The position numbers and the translations under genes are program-made. 64,000 bases of DNA from Bacteroidales bacterium (GTDB lineage: Bacteria > Bacteroidota > Bacteroidia > Bacteroidales > UBA3824): contig JAEERW010000009.1 in assembly GCA_016286055.1 (NCBI GenBank), positions 126,295 to 190,294 of the forward strand. The letters are read 5' to 3'. The first letter of the stretch is position 1, and each line of letters opens with the position of its first letter. The notes under the pieces were generated by a model that saw only the letters and a list, made by a program, of their open reading frames with translations, did not search any database and had not been told where the DNA came from. Below, in pieces: positions 47,880 through 55,688 of this stretch.

Positions 47880-48414
47880 TTTTCCTTTTTGAGGAAGCCT
47901 TCTCATAAATATATTCTCTGACAACACCACATACCTTACCGACTTCCCGATTTCGCTCTCCTTGCCATCGGGATTGGCACAGACTTCCGTTCTGCGCTGT
48001 TGGACAAGCCGTTATGTAGGACGCATAAACTGCCACTGACGTTGCCATAGTCTTTTGCTGACAAAATTTCTGGGAAAATGCCACTTCTTCCTTTTTCGGG
48101 TCTCCGTTTTGGGCTATCAAATAACAGGCATAACGAGTGAGCATAAAGTCTTGCACTTCACGATGAGAACCACTGCCTAAACTGACCATTTTCGTGACCT
48201 CACGAAAATGGTCATCCACATTGACACCCAACGTTTTACAAGATTCCATAGCGCAACCTATCGCCACTACAAAATTCTCCCATCGAGTATAACCCAACAC
48301 TTGTTGCAGTTCACGAGCGTACCACACTTCAAGAGCCTCGCCCTCGTCGTCTTTTATCTCCTTTGCAATTTCATCAAAGGTTGATTTATATTGCTGTATT
48401 TTAACGATGTCCAT
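47880..48414 (-). pseudogene. Broken dinD-like gene (damage-inducible protein D family)
   Basis: The ATG at 48414 opens a DinD-type N-terminus: ALEVWYARELQQVLGYTRWENF, DDHFREVTKMVSLGSGSHRE, FMLTRYACYLIAQNGDPKKEEVAFSQ. The frame then turns into unlikely sequence. A DinD-like tail (NPDGKESEIGKSVR) reappears in another frame near 47940-47980 and runs into the ATPase frame, so the central ~100 codons are lost and the rest is frameshifted. The normal family length is about 280 residues. A -7 element TATATTTG (48439-48446, minus) is intact. A shorter relic of the same gene lies at 63180-63293. Confidence 0.75.
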
Positions 48415-48438
48415 ATTGATTCTTATTAATTTCGGCGA

Positions 48439-48446
48439 CAAATATA
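48439..48446 (-). promoter_or_regulatory. -7 element of the dinD relic, possibly driving the ATPase genes
   Basis: TATATTTG on the minus strand fits TAnnTTTG, 25 bases ahead of the dinD ATG. The same box with the same surroundings occurs before the second dinD relic (63303-63310). Confidence 0.6.
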
Positions 48447-48497
48447 CATATTTTTTTGTAATTTTCCCTACCTTTTATATCCCTTAGTTACTGAAAT

Positions 48498-48552
48498 TAT
48501 CGGCAAGTTTTGTTTTAAAAAAACATAGTAAAAATAATGATTTTTGCCGATA
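48498..48552. promoter_or_regulatory. Second copy of the fic-type inverted repeat
   Basis: TATCGGCAA (48498-48506) and TTGCCGATA (48544-48552) are spaced 46 bases start to start, against 45 at the fic promoter. The left arm is extended by identical neighbours (TCGGCAAGTTTTGTT) and the right by TGATTTTTGCCGATA. The -7 box between the arms of the fic copy is missing here. It lies between the DUF262 genes and dinD. Confidence 0.7.
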
Positions 48553-48608
48553 GAGGTGGATAATGATTGATCATTTTTGATAATTGCTGGAGCATCCCCA
48601 AAATGGGA

Positions 48609-50906
48609 TTACTCATATACGCTCGACTCTTCTTCTGAATCACCTAAAAATTGAGTAATAATTTTCTTAATTTCTTCATCTCCTTTTTTTATCATATCCC
48701 AATCTATATTATCTCTGTTCCTATTATAATAATCGGGAATAAACGCAATTTGAGTAAGAGGAGAATCCAAATTCTCTGGTTTGTTCCAATTTTTTTCATC
48801 ACTTGCAGGATAAATCGTATAACTATATGAATAACCACATAAAACGTTCCCCCAATGAAAATCGTGTATATTATAGATATAGTTATCAGTCATTTCAAAA
48901 AATGCGGATATTGCCCTATCACTCCAGTAGTTAACAAGATATTTCCCATTATCAGCCAAAATTGTCTTAAGAGTCATCCAACATAATACCAGCTCCTTGT
49001 TATTTGAAGGACAGTTAATTATACCTTTAACAATATCTTTTACATAATTGTTCATATAAAGGATTGGATTATCTTGCTCCATTAGACGCTCAACCTCCTC
49101 AGATTCAATCCACCACGGAGTATTGGGTCTTAAAGAATAATAACAACCTTCAAAATTCCATTTACAGTACGGAATATGTTGTAATCCAATTAGTCCCGAT
49201 GCCAACCTATACAATCGAAACCAATTTGCAAATTCTATATCATTTTTTGCTTCTTGTGAATTAAACGCATTGCATATTCTTTGAAGAACATTCCATCTTT
49301 TCTGCAAAATATTAACAGAATCATCTTGGTATATTTTAGACCACAAAGGCGTCAAATCTCCCATTAGAAACTCATTATCTTCCATTTCTTTCATTTCTTC
49401 TGTTGATAGTTGAGATTGTAAAGTATTCTTTCGCCTTTCATCCTCATTATACCATACAGGAATATTAACATTTGGAATTTTCGATATAATTAAATCATTT
49501 ATATCAATAGTAAGAAGATTATCATCGGTGGTTTGGTTGATAATTTGGACTATATACCTCCAGTCCATATAATTCTCACCTCTGCGAGATTGTACATTAT
49601 TAATTTTACCCCAAACGTCGTCATAACGATTTTTTCTGAGTCGTCTCACAAATACTGATAACATACTTTTGTTTTTATGCTCATGCTCTGCCATAAATGC
49701 TATCAAAGGAAGGACAATATCAAGATTTACATTTCTCAGCCAATTCCACACATTAACACTTGTGCTCAAACCAGTTTGCTTATTTTTTATGGACAAAAGA
49801 ATATTTTGTAATTCACGATTTGAAACAATATCTTCAACGAGTGTTTTTAATGCTACGAAATATTTATTCAAATTATCAAGAGACTGGAATTTTGTATAAT
49901 TCTCCATACTAAATTTAGTTTCATTGGTATTTTCGAAAACCTTTTTTGGTGCACTGAGAAATAAATCACGAACATTTAATGGCTGTTTCTTTTCTCCAAT
50001 CCAATTATTCTCTTGAATAAGTCCTATCTGCCAATACCACGTGAAGAAATCAAGCATCCCTAAATCAGAAGTTTTGTCGGTGCCTCTATTTTGCCAAAAC
50101 CAGTCTTCCCTATCTTCCCACTGATCTGAATACTTTTTTGAATCTTTTTCTGTTAATTTACCCAAAAGAATAGGCTTAATATTCTCTGTCGCAGACAAAG
50201 GTTCTCCTGTAGTATTGATAACTACATAAGTTTCTTCTCCACGAGAACGGTTTTCCATATCATAATAAAGAACACGTAAATTATCTAATACAAAAACGCC
50301 TAATGAGTTCATATCAACATTTTTCCCAATAAAAAAGCGATTGATTGTGTTTAACGCTGCAATCATACTCTGAATAGAAGCATCACGTTCGTATTCATCG
50401 AAATACCAATCTGATTCTTTAATCTTATCAATTACGGTGTTTTTTTCAACGAATACATTTCGAGAAAGATCGCTAAGAAAATATAGGGTACTCTCACGTA
50501 TTGCATATTGCAAATGCGGCTCATAATCATCTTTCATTTCTTTCTCAGATATAATGTAATTTTTGAACTCTCCATTAGTACATTTATTAATATATCCCAA
50601 TAGCAAAAATAACGTGGTGAGTCGTTGCTGACCGTCACATATTTGAATATGATTATGAGGTTGTTCGTATCCGTATATAAGTCCAAGTGTAACACGTTTT
50701 AACTTATCTTCTTCAAACAACTCCACGATATTTTTAACAAAATCGGAGACTAACTCATGAGGATTCTTGTCATTTTGATTTGTATATACTCTATCACCCC
50801 AACAATAATCCCTCTGAAGATCAGGAATTATTATTTGTGTATACTCTCCAAATAACTCGCGAAGGCAATATTCATTACCACTTATAAATTTGCTATTTTT
50901 ATTCAT
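48609..50906 (-). CDS. DUF262 (GmrSD N-terminal-type) protein without HNH domain
   Basis: 765 residues. Residues 1-110 hold the DUF262/GmrS-type motifs: the IIPDLQRDYCWGD strand-turn and QICDGQQRLTTLFLL, the DGQQR box that binds and hydrolyses NTP in known members. The long helical remainder has no DUF1524 HNH motif and ends in an acidic tail (GDSEEESSVYE). It starts 4 bases after the stop of the other DUF262 gene, so the two are coupled. DUF262 proteins include GmrSD, which cleaves modified phage DNA, and other phage-defence sensors. Its missing nuclease part suggests that it is the regulatory or NTPase partner of the first gene. Confidence 0.85.
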   Translation of the reverse strand: MNKNSKFISGNEYCLRELFGEYTQIIIPDLQRDYCWGDRVYTNQNDKNPHELVSDFVKNIVELFEEDKLKRVTLGLIYGYEQPHNHIQICDGQQRLTTLFLLLGYINKCTNGEFKNYIISEKEMKDDYEPHLQYAIRESTLYFLSDLSRNVFVEKNTVIDKIKESDWYFDEYERDASIQSMIAALNTINRFFIGKNVDMNSLGVFVLDNLRVLYYDMENRSRGEETYVVINTTGEPLSATENIKPILLGKLTEKDSKKYSDQWEDREDWFWQNRGTDKTSDLGMLDFFTWYWQIGLIQENNWIGEKKQPLNVRDLFLSAPKKVFENTNETKFSMENYTKFQSLDNLNKYFVALKTLVEDIVSNRELQNILLSIKNKQTGLSTSVNVWNWLRNVNLDIVLPLIAFMAEHEHKNKSMLSVFVRRLRKNRYDDVWGKINNVQSRRGENYMDWRYIVQIINQTTDDNLLTIDINDLIISKIPNVNIPVWYNEDERRKNTLQSQLSTEEMKEMEDNEFLMGDLTPLWSKIYQDDSVNILQKRWNVLQRICNAFNSQEAKNDIEFANWFRLYRLASGLIGLQHIPYCKWNFEGCYYSLRPNTPWWIESEEVERLMEQDNPILYMNNYVKDIVKGIINCPSNNKELVLCWMTLKTILADNGKYLVNYWSDRAISAFFEMTDNYIYNIHDFHWGNVLCGYSYSYTIYPASDEKNWNKPENLDSPLTQIAFIPDYYNRNRDNIDWDMIKKGDEEIKKIITQFLGDSEEESSVYE

Positions 50907-50910
50907 TTCC

Positions 50911-52698
50911 CTAAAAATTATAATCAGTTTTTAAAATTTCAATGATTTTTTCTGCTGACTTTTCAATATCAGCTGGTTCCCATTTGCTATTTGCAAAATA
51001 AGATATGGTGTGAAGTAAGCTTCTACTCTCAAAACTTATTTCATTATTAAAAAAACATTTTTTCTTGGCTTCAAATTCCATTGCACCGAATGTAGAGTTA
51101 TTTCTTCCATATAGTAAAACAAGATTGCCTATACTATGTTCGCTATATTTTGATGGATCAGTAAAGCATTCTTTCGATTTAGAATTATAAAGCCCTTGAA
51201 TATTACATTCTTTAATTTCCTCACCATCTCCTCTTATATATTTTATTTGTCCATCCTCTGTTTTTTCAATATGATAGAAGCGGGACTTAGGTAATATATG
51301 TTCAAGAGACTTGTTGTTCCATATTGAGAAATCGAATTTGATACCCTTCCCACTATTTAGCTTATTATATTCCTCCACATTCAGTCTAAGCAATTGCAGA
51401 AATAGCACATTCTTATTATTAACATCATTATAGACATCAGATTTACTAAGATTACCAATCATTTTTCGAACTCTATCCTTCCGCTTCACTTCATTATCTA
51501 TTTTACCTCCTTCAGCCGTTGGATCATTTGTAAATTCTTCCGTGATTTCAATATGTGTAGCTCCAAGCAAGCGCCATTTGGCATATGATTTTAGTTCTTC
51601 ATAATTTCTTTTGTTACTAATGAAATACATAATAATGTTGAATCTATCATCGGCACTGCCATCCGACCCTATCAAGGCGCATTTAAGATAATTGTATGAA
51701 AGAGCATTATTATAGACATCTTCAAAATCCTTTTGCAAATCACGAAGACCCTTAAAAACATCCTTTGCAGACTTTACCTCATTGTCAGGGAGAATATTTT
51801 TAAAATTTTGGAACGAAAAAACATTACTATTTGTTTTCTTTTTATAAAAATATTCAAGCAATAACCCCATAGGTTTACGAACATTAAAATAAATCTTAAC
51901 ATCTTCTCTATTCCACCAATACAGCCACTTGTCCCATTCACGTGCATATTTACTTCTCAGAGCATTTGTTTCCCACTCAATTGCTGCAACTTCTTTAATA
52001 ATCGGAAATGTATCTTCTATAGTCCATAAAGAAGAAATTTCGTGCAATTCTGTTGGTTGCGAAATGATATGAAGCATTTCAGCTTTTACTAATTCTTCAT
52101 CAAGCATACGTGCCTTCTGACCATTCATCATAGTGAAAGTTCTTACAGCTTTATCACGATCAACAACAATATATAAAAGACTTATTTTATTTAAAATAAA
52201 TTCTGTAAATTGCTCCTTGTCCAATTCCTCTAATAACAGTTTTTTTATTTGTTCAATTGCTTGTTTCAGGTAAAATATATCTTGGTTTTCGTTTTTAGAA
52301 TCCACATCGTTATAGTCGAAATCAGTATCTTTAAGTTTAAAGAGAAAATCTCTAGATTGTTCACGTATACTATAATCTATTGTTATATTTTGTATATTTA
52401 TGACATCCAAACATCTTAAAAGAAGATACAATGTTGTTGTACGTTGCTGTCCATCAATCAATATAATTTTTTCATTTTCTTCAACAACCGTAACACCTTG
52501 AAGGAAAAATTGTTGTTCTCTATCAGATTTAAATGCCGACAGTAGGTCTGTAAGGAGATATTCAACAGAGGTTTGTTCATCTGATAATCTAACTGACCAT
52601 TTGTACCCACGTTGATAATTTGGGATTACAAAGATTTTCTGTTTCTGATCTGCATCAGGATATAAATATTCTTTTAAAGTTTTGAATTTTGTTGCCAT
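50911..52698 (-). CDS. DUF262-DUF1524 (GmrSD-type) putative restriction nuclease
   Basis: About 595 residues. The N-terminal DUF262 motifs are IPNYQRGYKWSVRL and IILIDGQQRTTTLYLLLRCLD. The C-terminus carries the DUF1524/GmrSD_C His-Me-finger pattern: SLEHILPKSRF, then SIGNLVLLYGRNNSTFGAMEF with K at the end (EHILP ... H-x-IGNL ... N ... F). In GmrSD this domain cuts DNA and the DUF262 domain uses NTP. It is therefore the likely nuclease half of a two-gene system with the 765-residue gene. The ATG at 52698 (MATKF) was chosen over an upstream TTG. It begins 26 bases after the end of an exonuclease relic. Confidence 0.87.
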   Translation of the reverse strand: MATKFKTLKEYLYPDADQKQKIFVIPNYQRGYKWSVRLSDEQTSVEYLLTDLLSAFKSDREQQFFLQGVTVVEENEKIILIDGQQRTTTLYLLLRCLDVINIQNITIDYSIREQSRDFLFKLKDTDFDYNDVDSKNENQDIFYLKQAIEQIKKLLLEELDKEQFTEFILNKISLLYIVVDRDKAVRTFTMMNGQKARMLDEELVKAEMLHIISQPTELHEISSLWTIEDTFPIIKEVAAIEWETNALRSKYAREWDKWLYWWNREDVKIYFNVRKPMGLLLEYFYKKKTNSNVFSFQNFKNILPDNEVKSAKDVFKGLRDLQKDFEDVYNNALSYNYLKCALIGSDGSADDRFNIIMYFISNKRNYEELKSYAKWRLLGATHIEITEEFTNDPTAEGGKIDNEVKRKDRVRKMIGNLSKSDVYNDVNNKNVLFLQLLRLNVEEYNKLNSGKGIKFDFSIWNNKSLEHILPKSRFYHIEKTEDGQIKYIRGDGEEIKECNIQGLYNSKSKECFTDPSKYSEHSIGNLVLLYGRNNSTFGAMEFEAKKKCFFNNEISFESRSLLHTISYFANSKWEPADIEKSAEKIIEILKTDYNF

Positions 52699-52723
52699 AT
52701 TTTTCAATATTTAAACTATAAAA

Positions 52724-52840
52724 TCACAATATCTCTCTCGCAATCCACGCGCAAGCCTCTGCATCAGCGAGTGCGTGGTGGTGCTTGTCTAAATGATACC
52801 CGCAGGCAGCCGCCACTGTTTGAAGCTGTTTGTAATTGAG
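52724..52840 (-). pseudogene. Relic of the C-terminus of a DnaQ-type exonuclease (copy 1)
   Basis: On the minus strand, 38 codons read LNYKQLQTVAAACGYHLDK, then HHHALADAEACAWIARE and ILstop. HHALADAE matches the last exonuclease motif (HxAxxD) of DEDDh 3'-5' exonucleases. Nothing upstream supplies the rest of the enzyme: the region directly before it is the stop of the 120-residue gene, in the same frame. A second, more decayed copy lies at 53219. Confidence 0.75.
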
Positions 52841-52843
52841 GAT

Positions 52844-53206
52844 TCACAAAATGTTGATAGTATTCCTAAATTTCTCATACTTATCTTTCAATGTTTCCAA
52901 ATTCAATGAAGACAATTCGTCCAAACGAATATTTATAAGGTATTGTGCGGTGGTATTGCTTATATTGAGGGCTTTACAGAGATTCATAATGGCATCTTCC
53001 TCTCCACAAGAGGATTTCAGAATTTGGAGAATGGTTTCAATCAGCTCATTGTTAGTCTCAAAAACAGTTATAAGTTCCTTAAAGACCTTGCCTCTCGCTG
53101 CAATGGCTTTGCAGATTTCCTCGAAATTGTCATCAAGTAATTGGTTGAAATCTATATCCAATTTCAACGTAGAAATACCATCTTGGGTTTTAATTATTGC
53201 TTTCAT
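52844..53206 (-). CDS. Small helical protein with GyrA-like segment, between exonuclease relics
   Basis: 120 residues, acidic and almost entirely helical. The end NISNTTAQYLINIRLDELSSLN followed by LKDKYEKFR resembles the GyrA/ParC segment after the tower helices (QAxxILxMRL-x-Lx), without the rest of a topoisomerase. It starts 10 bases after the stop of exonuclease relic copy 2, and its stop directly joins copy 1 in the same frame. A gyrase-binding or topoisomerase-mimicking role is possible but unproven; the match may be chance in a helical sequence. Confidence 0.5.
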   Translation of the reverse strand: MKAIIKTQDGISTLKLDIDFNQLLDDNFEEICKAIAARGKVFKELITVFETNNELIETILQILKSSCGEEDAIMNLCKALNISNTTAQYLINIRLDELSSLNLETLKDKYEKFRNTINIL

Positions 53207-53218
53207 AATATCGTGTAT

Positions 53219-53320
53219 TCATAAAATTTCTCTTACTATCCATGTGTCGGCAAGTGTGTGATGATGGGTGTCTAAATACTACCCACAGACAGCCGCCACT
53301 GCTTGCCGTTGTTGTTGCCA
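53219..53320 (-). pseudogene. Relic of the same DnaQ-type exonuclease tail (copy 2)
   Basis: Minus-strand codons read QAVAAVCG, an in-frame stop, YLDTHHHTLADTWIVREIL and stop. It lines up with copy 1 over about 90 bases (shared AGTGGCGGCT and the HHH-LAD core) but has lost four codons and gained a stop. It cannot encode an enzyme. Confidence 0.65.
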
Positions 53321-53401
53321 ACATTTTTTAGGTATCGCAAATATAAAAAATCTTTTTGAAAACTCAACCGACTTTTTAATAAAAAATCCAAATAAAATTG
53401 C

Positions 53402-53409
53402 TACATTTG
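53402..53409 (+). promoter_or_regulatory. -7 element of the YhcG-type nuclease gene
   Basis: TACATTTG fits TAnnTTTG and lies 24 bases ahead of the ATG at 53433. It shows that the longer upstream frame is not translated. Confidence 0.65.
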
Positions 53410-53432
53410 CAAAAAATAACGTGGCAAACATT

Positions 53433-54602
53433 ATGAGCAAAAGCATTGACGGCATATACACAACAGCTGTAGAGACAATCAAGACCGCCATACTGCAAGG
53501 GCAGTACGAGGCCGCAAAGGGCGTAAACCGCATCCAACTTGCGGTTTATTTCGGCATTGGCAAATACATATCGCTCAACACTCGGAAAAAGTTTTGGGGA
53601 CAGGGCGCGTTGAAGATAATCAGCGAGCGTCTGCAAAAGGAGTTGCCGGGGTTGAGAGGCTTTTCGGAAAATAGTCTTAAAAATATGCGCAAGTTTTACG
53701 AGGAATGGCGGATGCTTGATGCTAATTCGGCAATTCAAATTGCCAAATTACAGGAATCAAATTCGACAACCGCAGTTGTCGAATTGCAACATATTGATAA
53801 TAAAATAGATATATTTAATTCTATTGTTGTTCGCAATATTAAAGACTTCCCGGTTGAAAACTTTTTCAAAGTACCGTTTTCGCATCATCTTGTAATAATC
53901 GAAAAGGTCAAGGAAAACGCTAAACGGTATTATTACATACGCCGAACCGCCGAGGAGAATTTATCACGAGACCGCCTCAAACAAATAATTGCTGAGAACG
54001 CCTTTGAAAATCAGGACAGACTTCCCAACAATTTTGCCGGCACCATATCCGATTCGTCCCTCGCCCGCAAAGCCGTAATGATGTTTAAGGACAATTACTT
54101 GCTCAACTTCATCAATGTGGAACAAATCGGAGAGCGTGATGTCGCCGATGTTGACGAGCGCGAGGTAGAACAGCAAATTGTGCAGAATATCAAGCAATTT
54201 ATAATGACCTTCGGCACCGACTTTTGTTTTATCGGCAACCAATACAAATTGGAAGTCTATGGCGTTGAGCATTTCCCCGACTTGCTGTTTTTTAACCGCG
54301 AACTTAACTGTATGGTTGTTGTGGAATTAAAGACCGGCGACTTTAAGACTTCGTATTTGGGGCAATTGATGGGCTATCTGAGCATTCTCGACAACAAAGT
54401 AAAGAAGCCTCACGAAAATCCGTCAATTGGCATCGTCCTTTGCAAAAACGCCAACAAGGATTACGTGGAGTTTGTAATTCGCGATTACAACAAGCCGATG
54501 GGCGTGGCGACCTACACCGATTCGGCAGAAATGCCCGAAAAACTGCGCAACGCCCTGCCGGATATTGACCAACTGAGAAAAATATTAGAAAACACCGACT
54601 AA
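53433..54602 (+). CDS. YhcG/DUF1016-type PD-(D/E)XK nuclease-domain protein
   Basis: About 389 residues. The N-terminal DUF1016_N helical domain (GVNRIQLAVYFGIGKYISLNT, GFSENSLKNMRKFYEEW) is followed by a C-terminal PD-(D/E)XK nuclease core: FPDLLFFNRELNCMVVVELKTGDF with the catalytic D and E-x-K, then LGQLMGYLSILD and GIVLCK. The family is common in mobile and defence islands; E. coli YhcG is a known member with an unclear natural target. The start was placed at 53433, 24 bases after a -7 element. Codon use is closer to the core genes than to the AT-rich island. Confidence 0.9.
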   Translation: MSKSIDGIYTTAVETIKTAILQGQYEAAKGVNRIQLAVYFGIGKYISLNTRKKFWGQGALKIISERLQKELPGLRGFSENSLKNMRKFYEEWRMLDANSAIQIAKLQESNSTTAVVELQHIDNKIDIFNSIVVRNIKDFPVENFFKVPFSHHLVIIEKVKENAKRYYYIRRTAEENLSRDRLKQIIAENAFENQDRLPNNFAGTISDSSLARKAVMMFKDNYLLNFINVEQIGERDVADVDEREVEQQIVQNIKQFIMTFGTDFCFIGNQYKLEVYGVEHFPDLLFFNRELNCMVVVELKTGDFKTSYLGQLMGYLSILDNKVKKPHENPSIGIVLCKNANKDYVEFVIRDYNKPMGVATYTDSAEMPEKLRNALPDIDQLRKILENTD

Positions 54603-54637
54603 ATTCATAGCGGCAAATAGCCATCTATATACAAATT

Positions 54638-55621
54638 ATGGAAACCGAACCAATATTTCAAACCCTCGCCGACCTGAACATTCCATACGAAATTCAGGAA
54701 CATAAGGCGATTTTTTCGGAGGAGGATGCCAAAGACGTTGTAATCACACTCGAAGGCATCGACGTAAAAAACCTCTTTGTAAAAGACAAAAACGGAAACT
54801 ACGGACTTGTGAGTATGAACCTCCACCGTCGCGCCGATTTGAAGAAAATTGCCGCACTTTTCGGTTTTGGCAGACTGAGTTTCTGCAACGCCGACGAACT
54901 GATGCAATACCTCAACATTACGCCCGGTTCTGTGAGTCCGCTTTGTGTAATGTTCGACACCACAAAAACTGTAAAAGTGCTGTACGACAGTCATTTTGAA
55001 GGTCGCAACGTGATAATCCACCCCCTGCGAAATACGGCATCCATCAGCATAAAATTTGATGATTTAAAGCGTTTTACCGAACATTTTGGGCATAATTGGC
55101 AGTTGGGCGATTTTTATGTTGCGCCTAATGTGGAATTTGTGCCGCTCCAAGCCGACGACGCCCCCGCAATCAGCGAAATGTCAGCGATCGCAACCGAAAT
55201 TCTCCGCGATTATTACGACCCCATTATCGGCAAGGAGCAAAACGATTATATGTTGGCTAAGTTTCAGACTGTCAGCGCAATCACCGACAATCTCCACCAC
55301 GGCTACCGCTTTTATTTTGTTCGCAGCGACGGCCACAATGCCGGATTTATGGCATTTTATCCGCGAGAGGGTGCGATGTATCTCAGCAAATTTTACCTTT
55401 ACAAGCACGAACGCGGCAAAGGTCTTGCCCGTCAGATGCTTGCGTTTCTTGCCGACGAAACCCGCCGCGCCTCTCTCTCCGCCATCGAACTCAACGTCAA
55501 CAAGCACAACCCCACGCTCCAAATCTACAAATCCCTCGGTTTCACCACCATCCGCGCCGAAAAAATCGACATCGGAGGAGGATTTTATATGGATGATTAT
55601 GTGGAGAGGTTGGAGGTGTGA
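54638..55621 (+). CDS. YbaK/ProX-type tRNA-editing domain fused to GNAT acetyltransferase
   Basis: 327 residues. Residues 1-165 are a YbaK/ProRS-INS-like domain: IQEHKAIFSEEDAKDVVITL, then NLFVKDKNGNYGLVSMNLHRRADLK and ASISIKFDDLKRFTEHFG. In that family it hydrolyses wrongly charged aminoacyl-tRNA in trans. Residues 166-327 are a GNAT fold with the acetyl-CoA loop YKHERGKGLARQML and ELNVNKHNPTLQIYKSLGF. Such a fusion could acetylate or detoxify an amino acid linked to tRNA mischarging; this is inference. It starts 35 bases after the YhcG-type gene. Its close relative at 37650 has lost most of the domain. Confidence 0.88.
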   Translation: METEPIFQTLADLNIPYEIQEHKAIFSEEDAKDVVITLEGIDVKNLFVKDKNGNYGLVSMNLHRRADLKKIAALFGFGRLSFCNADELMQYLNITPGSVSPLCVMFDTTKTVKVLYDSHFEGRNVIIHPLRNTASISIKFDDLKRFTEHFGHNWQLGDFYVAPNVEFVPLQADDAPAISEMSAIATEILRDYYDPIIGKEQNDYMLAKFQTVSAITDNLHHGYRFYFVRSDGHNAGFMAFYPREGAMYLSKFYLYKHERGKGLARQMLAFLADETRRASLSAIELNVNKHNPTLQIYKSLGFTTIRAEKIDIGGGFYMDDYVERLEV

Positions 55622-55688
55622 GAGAAAATGCTAATCCTATTGATTAATTCTTCTACATTTACTACTTTTACAACCAAATTTGAACACA

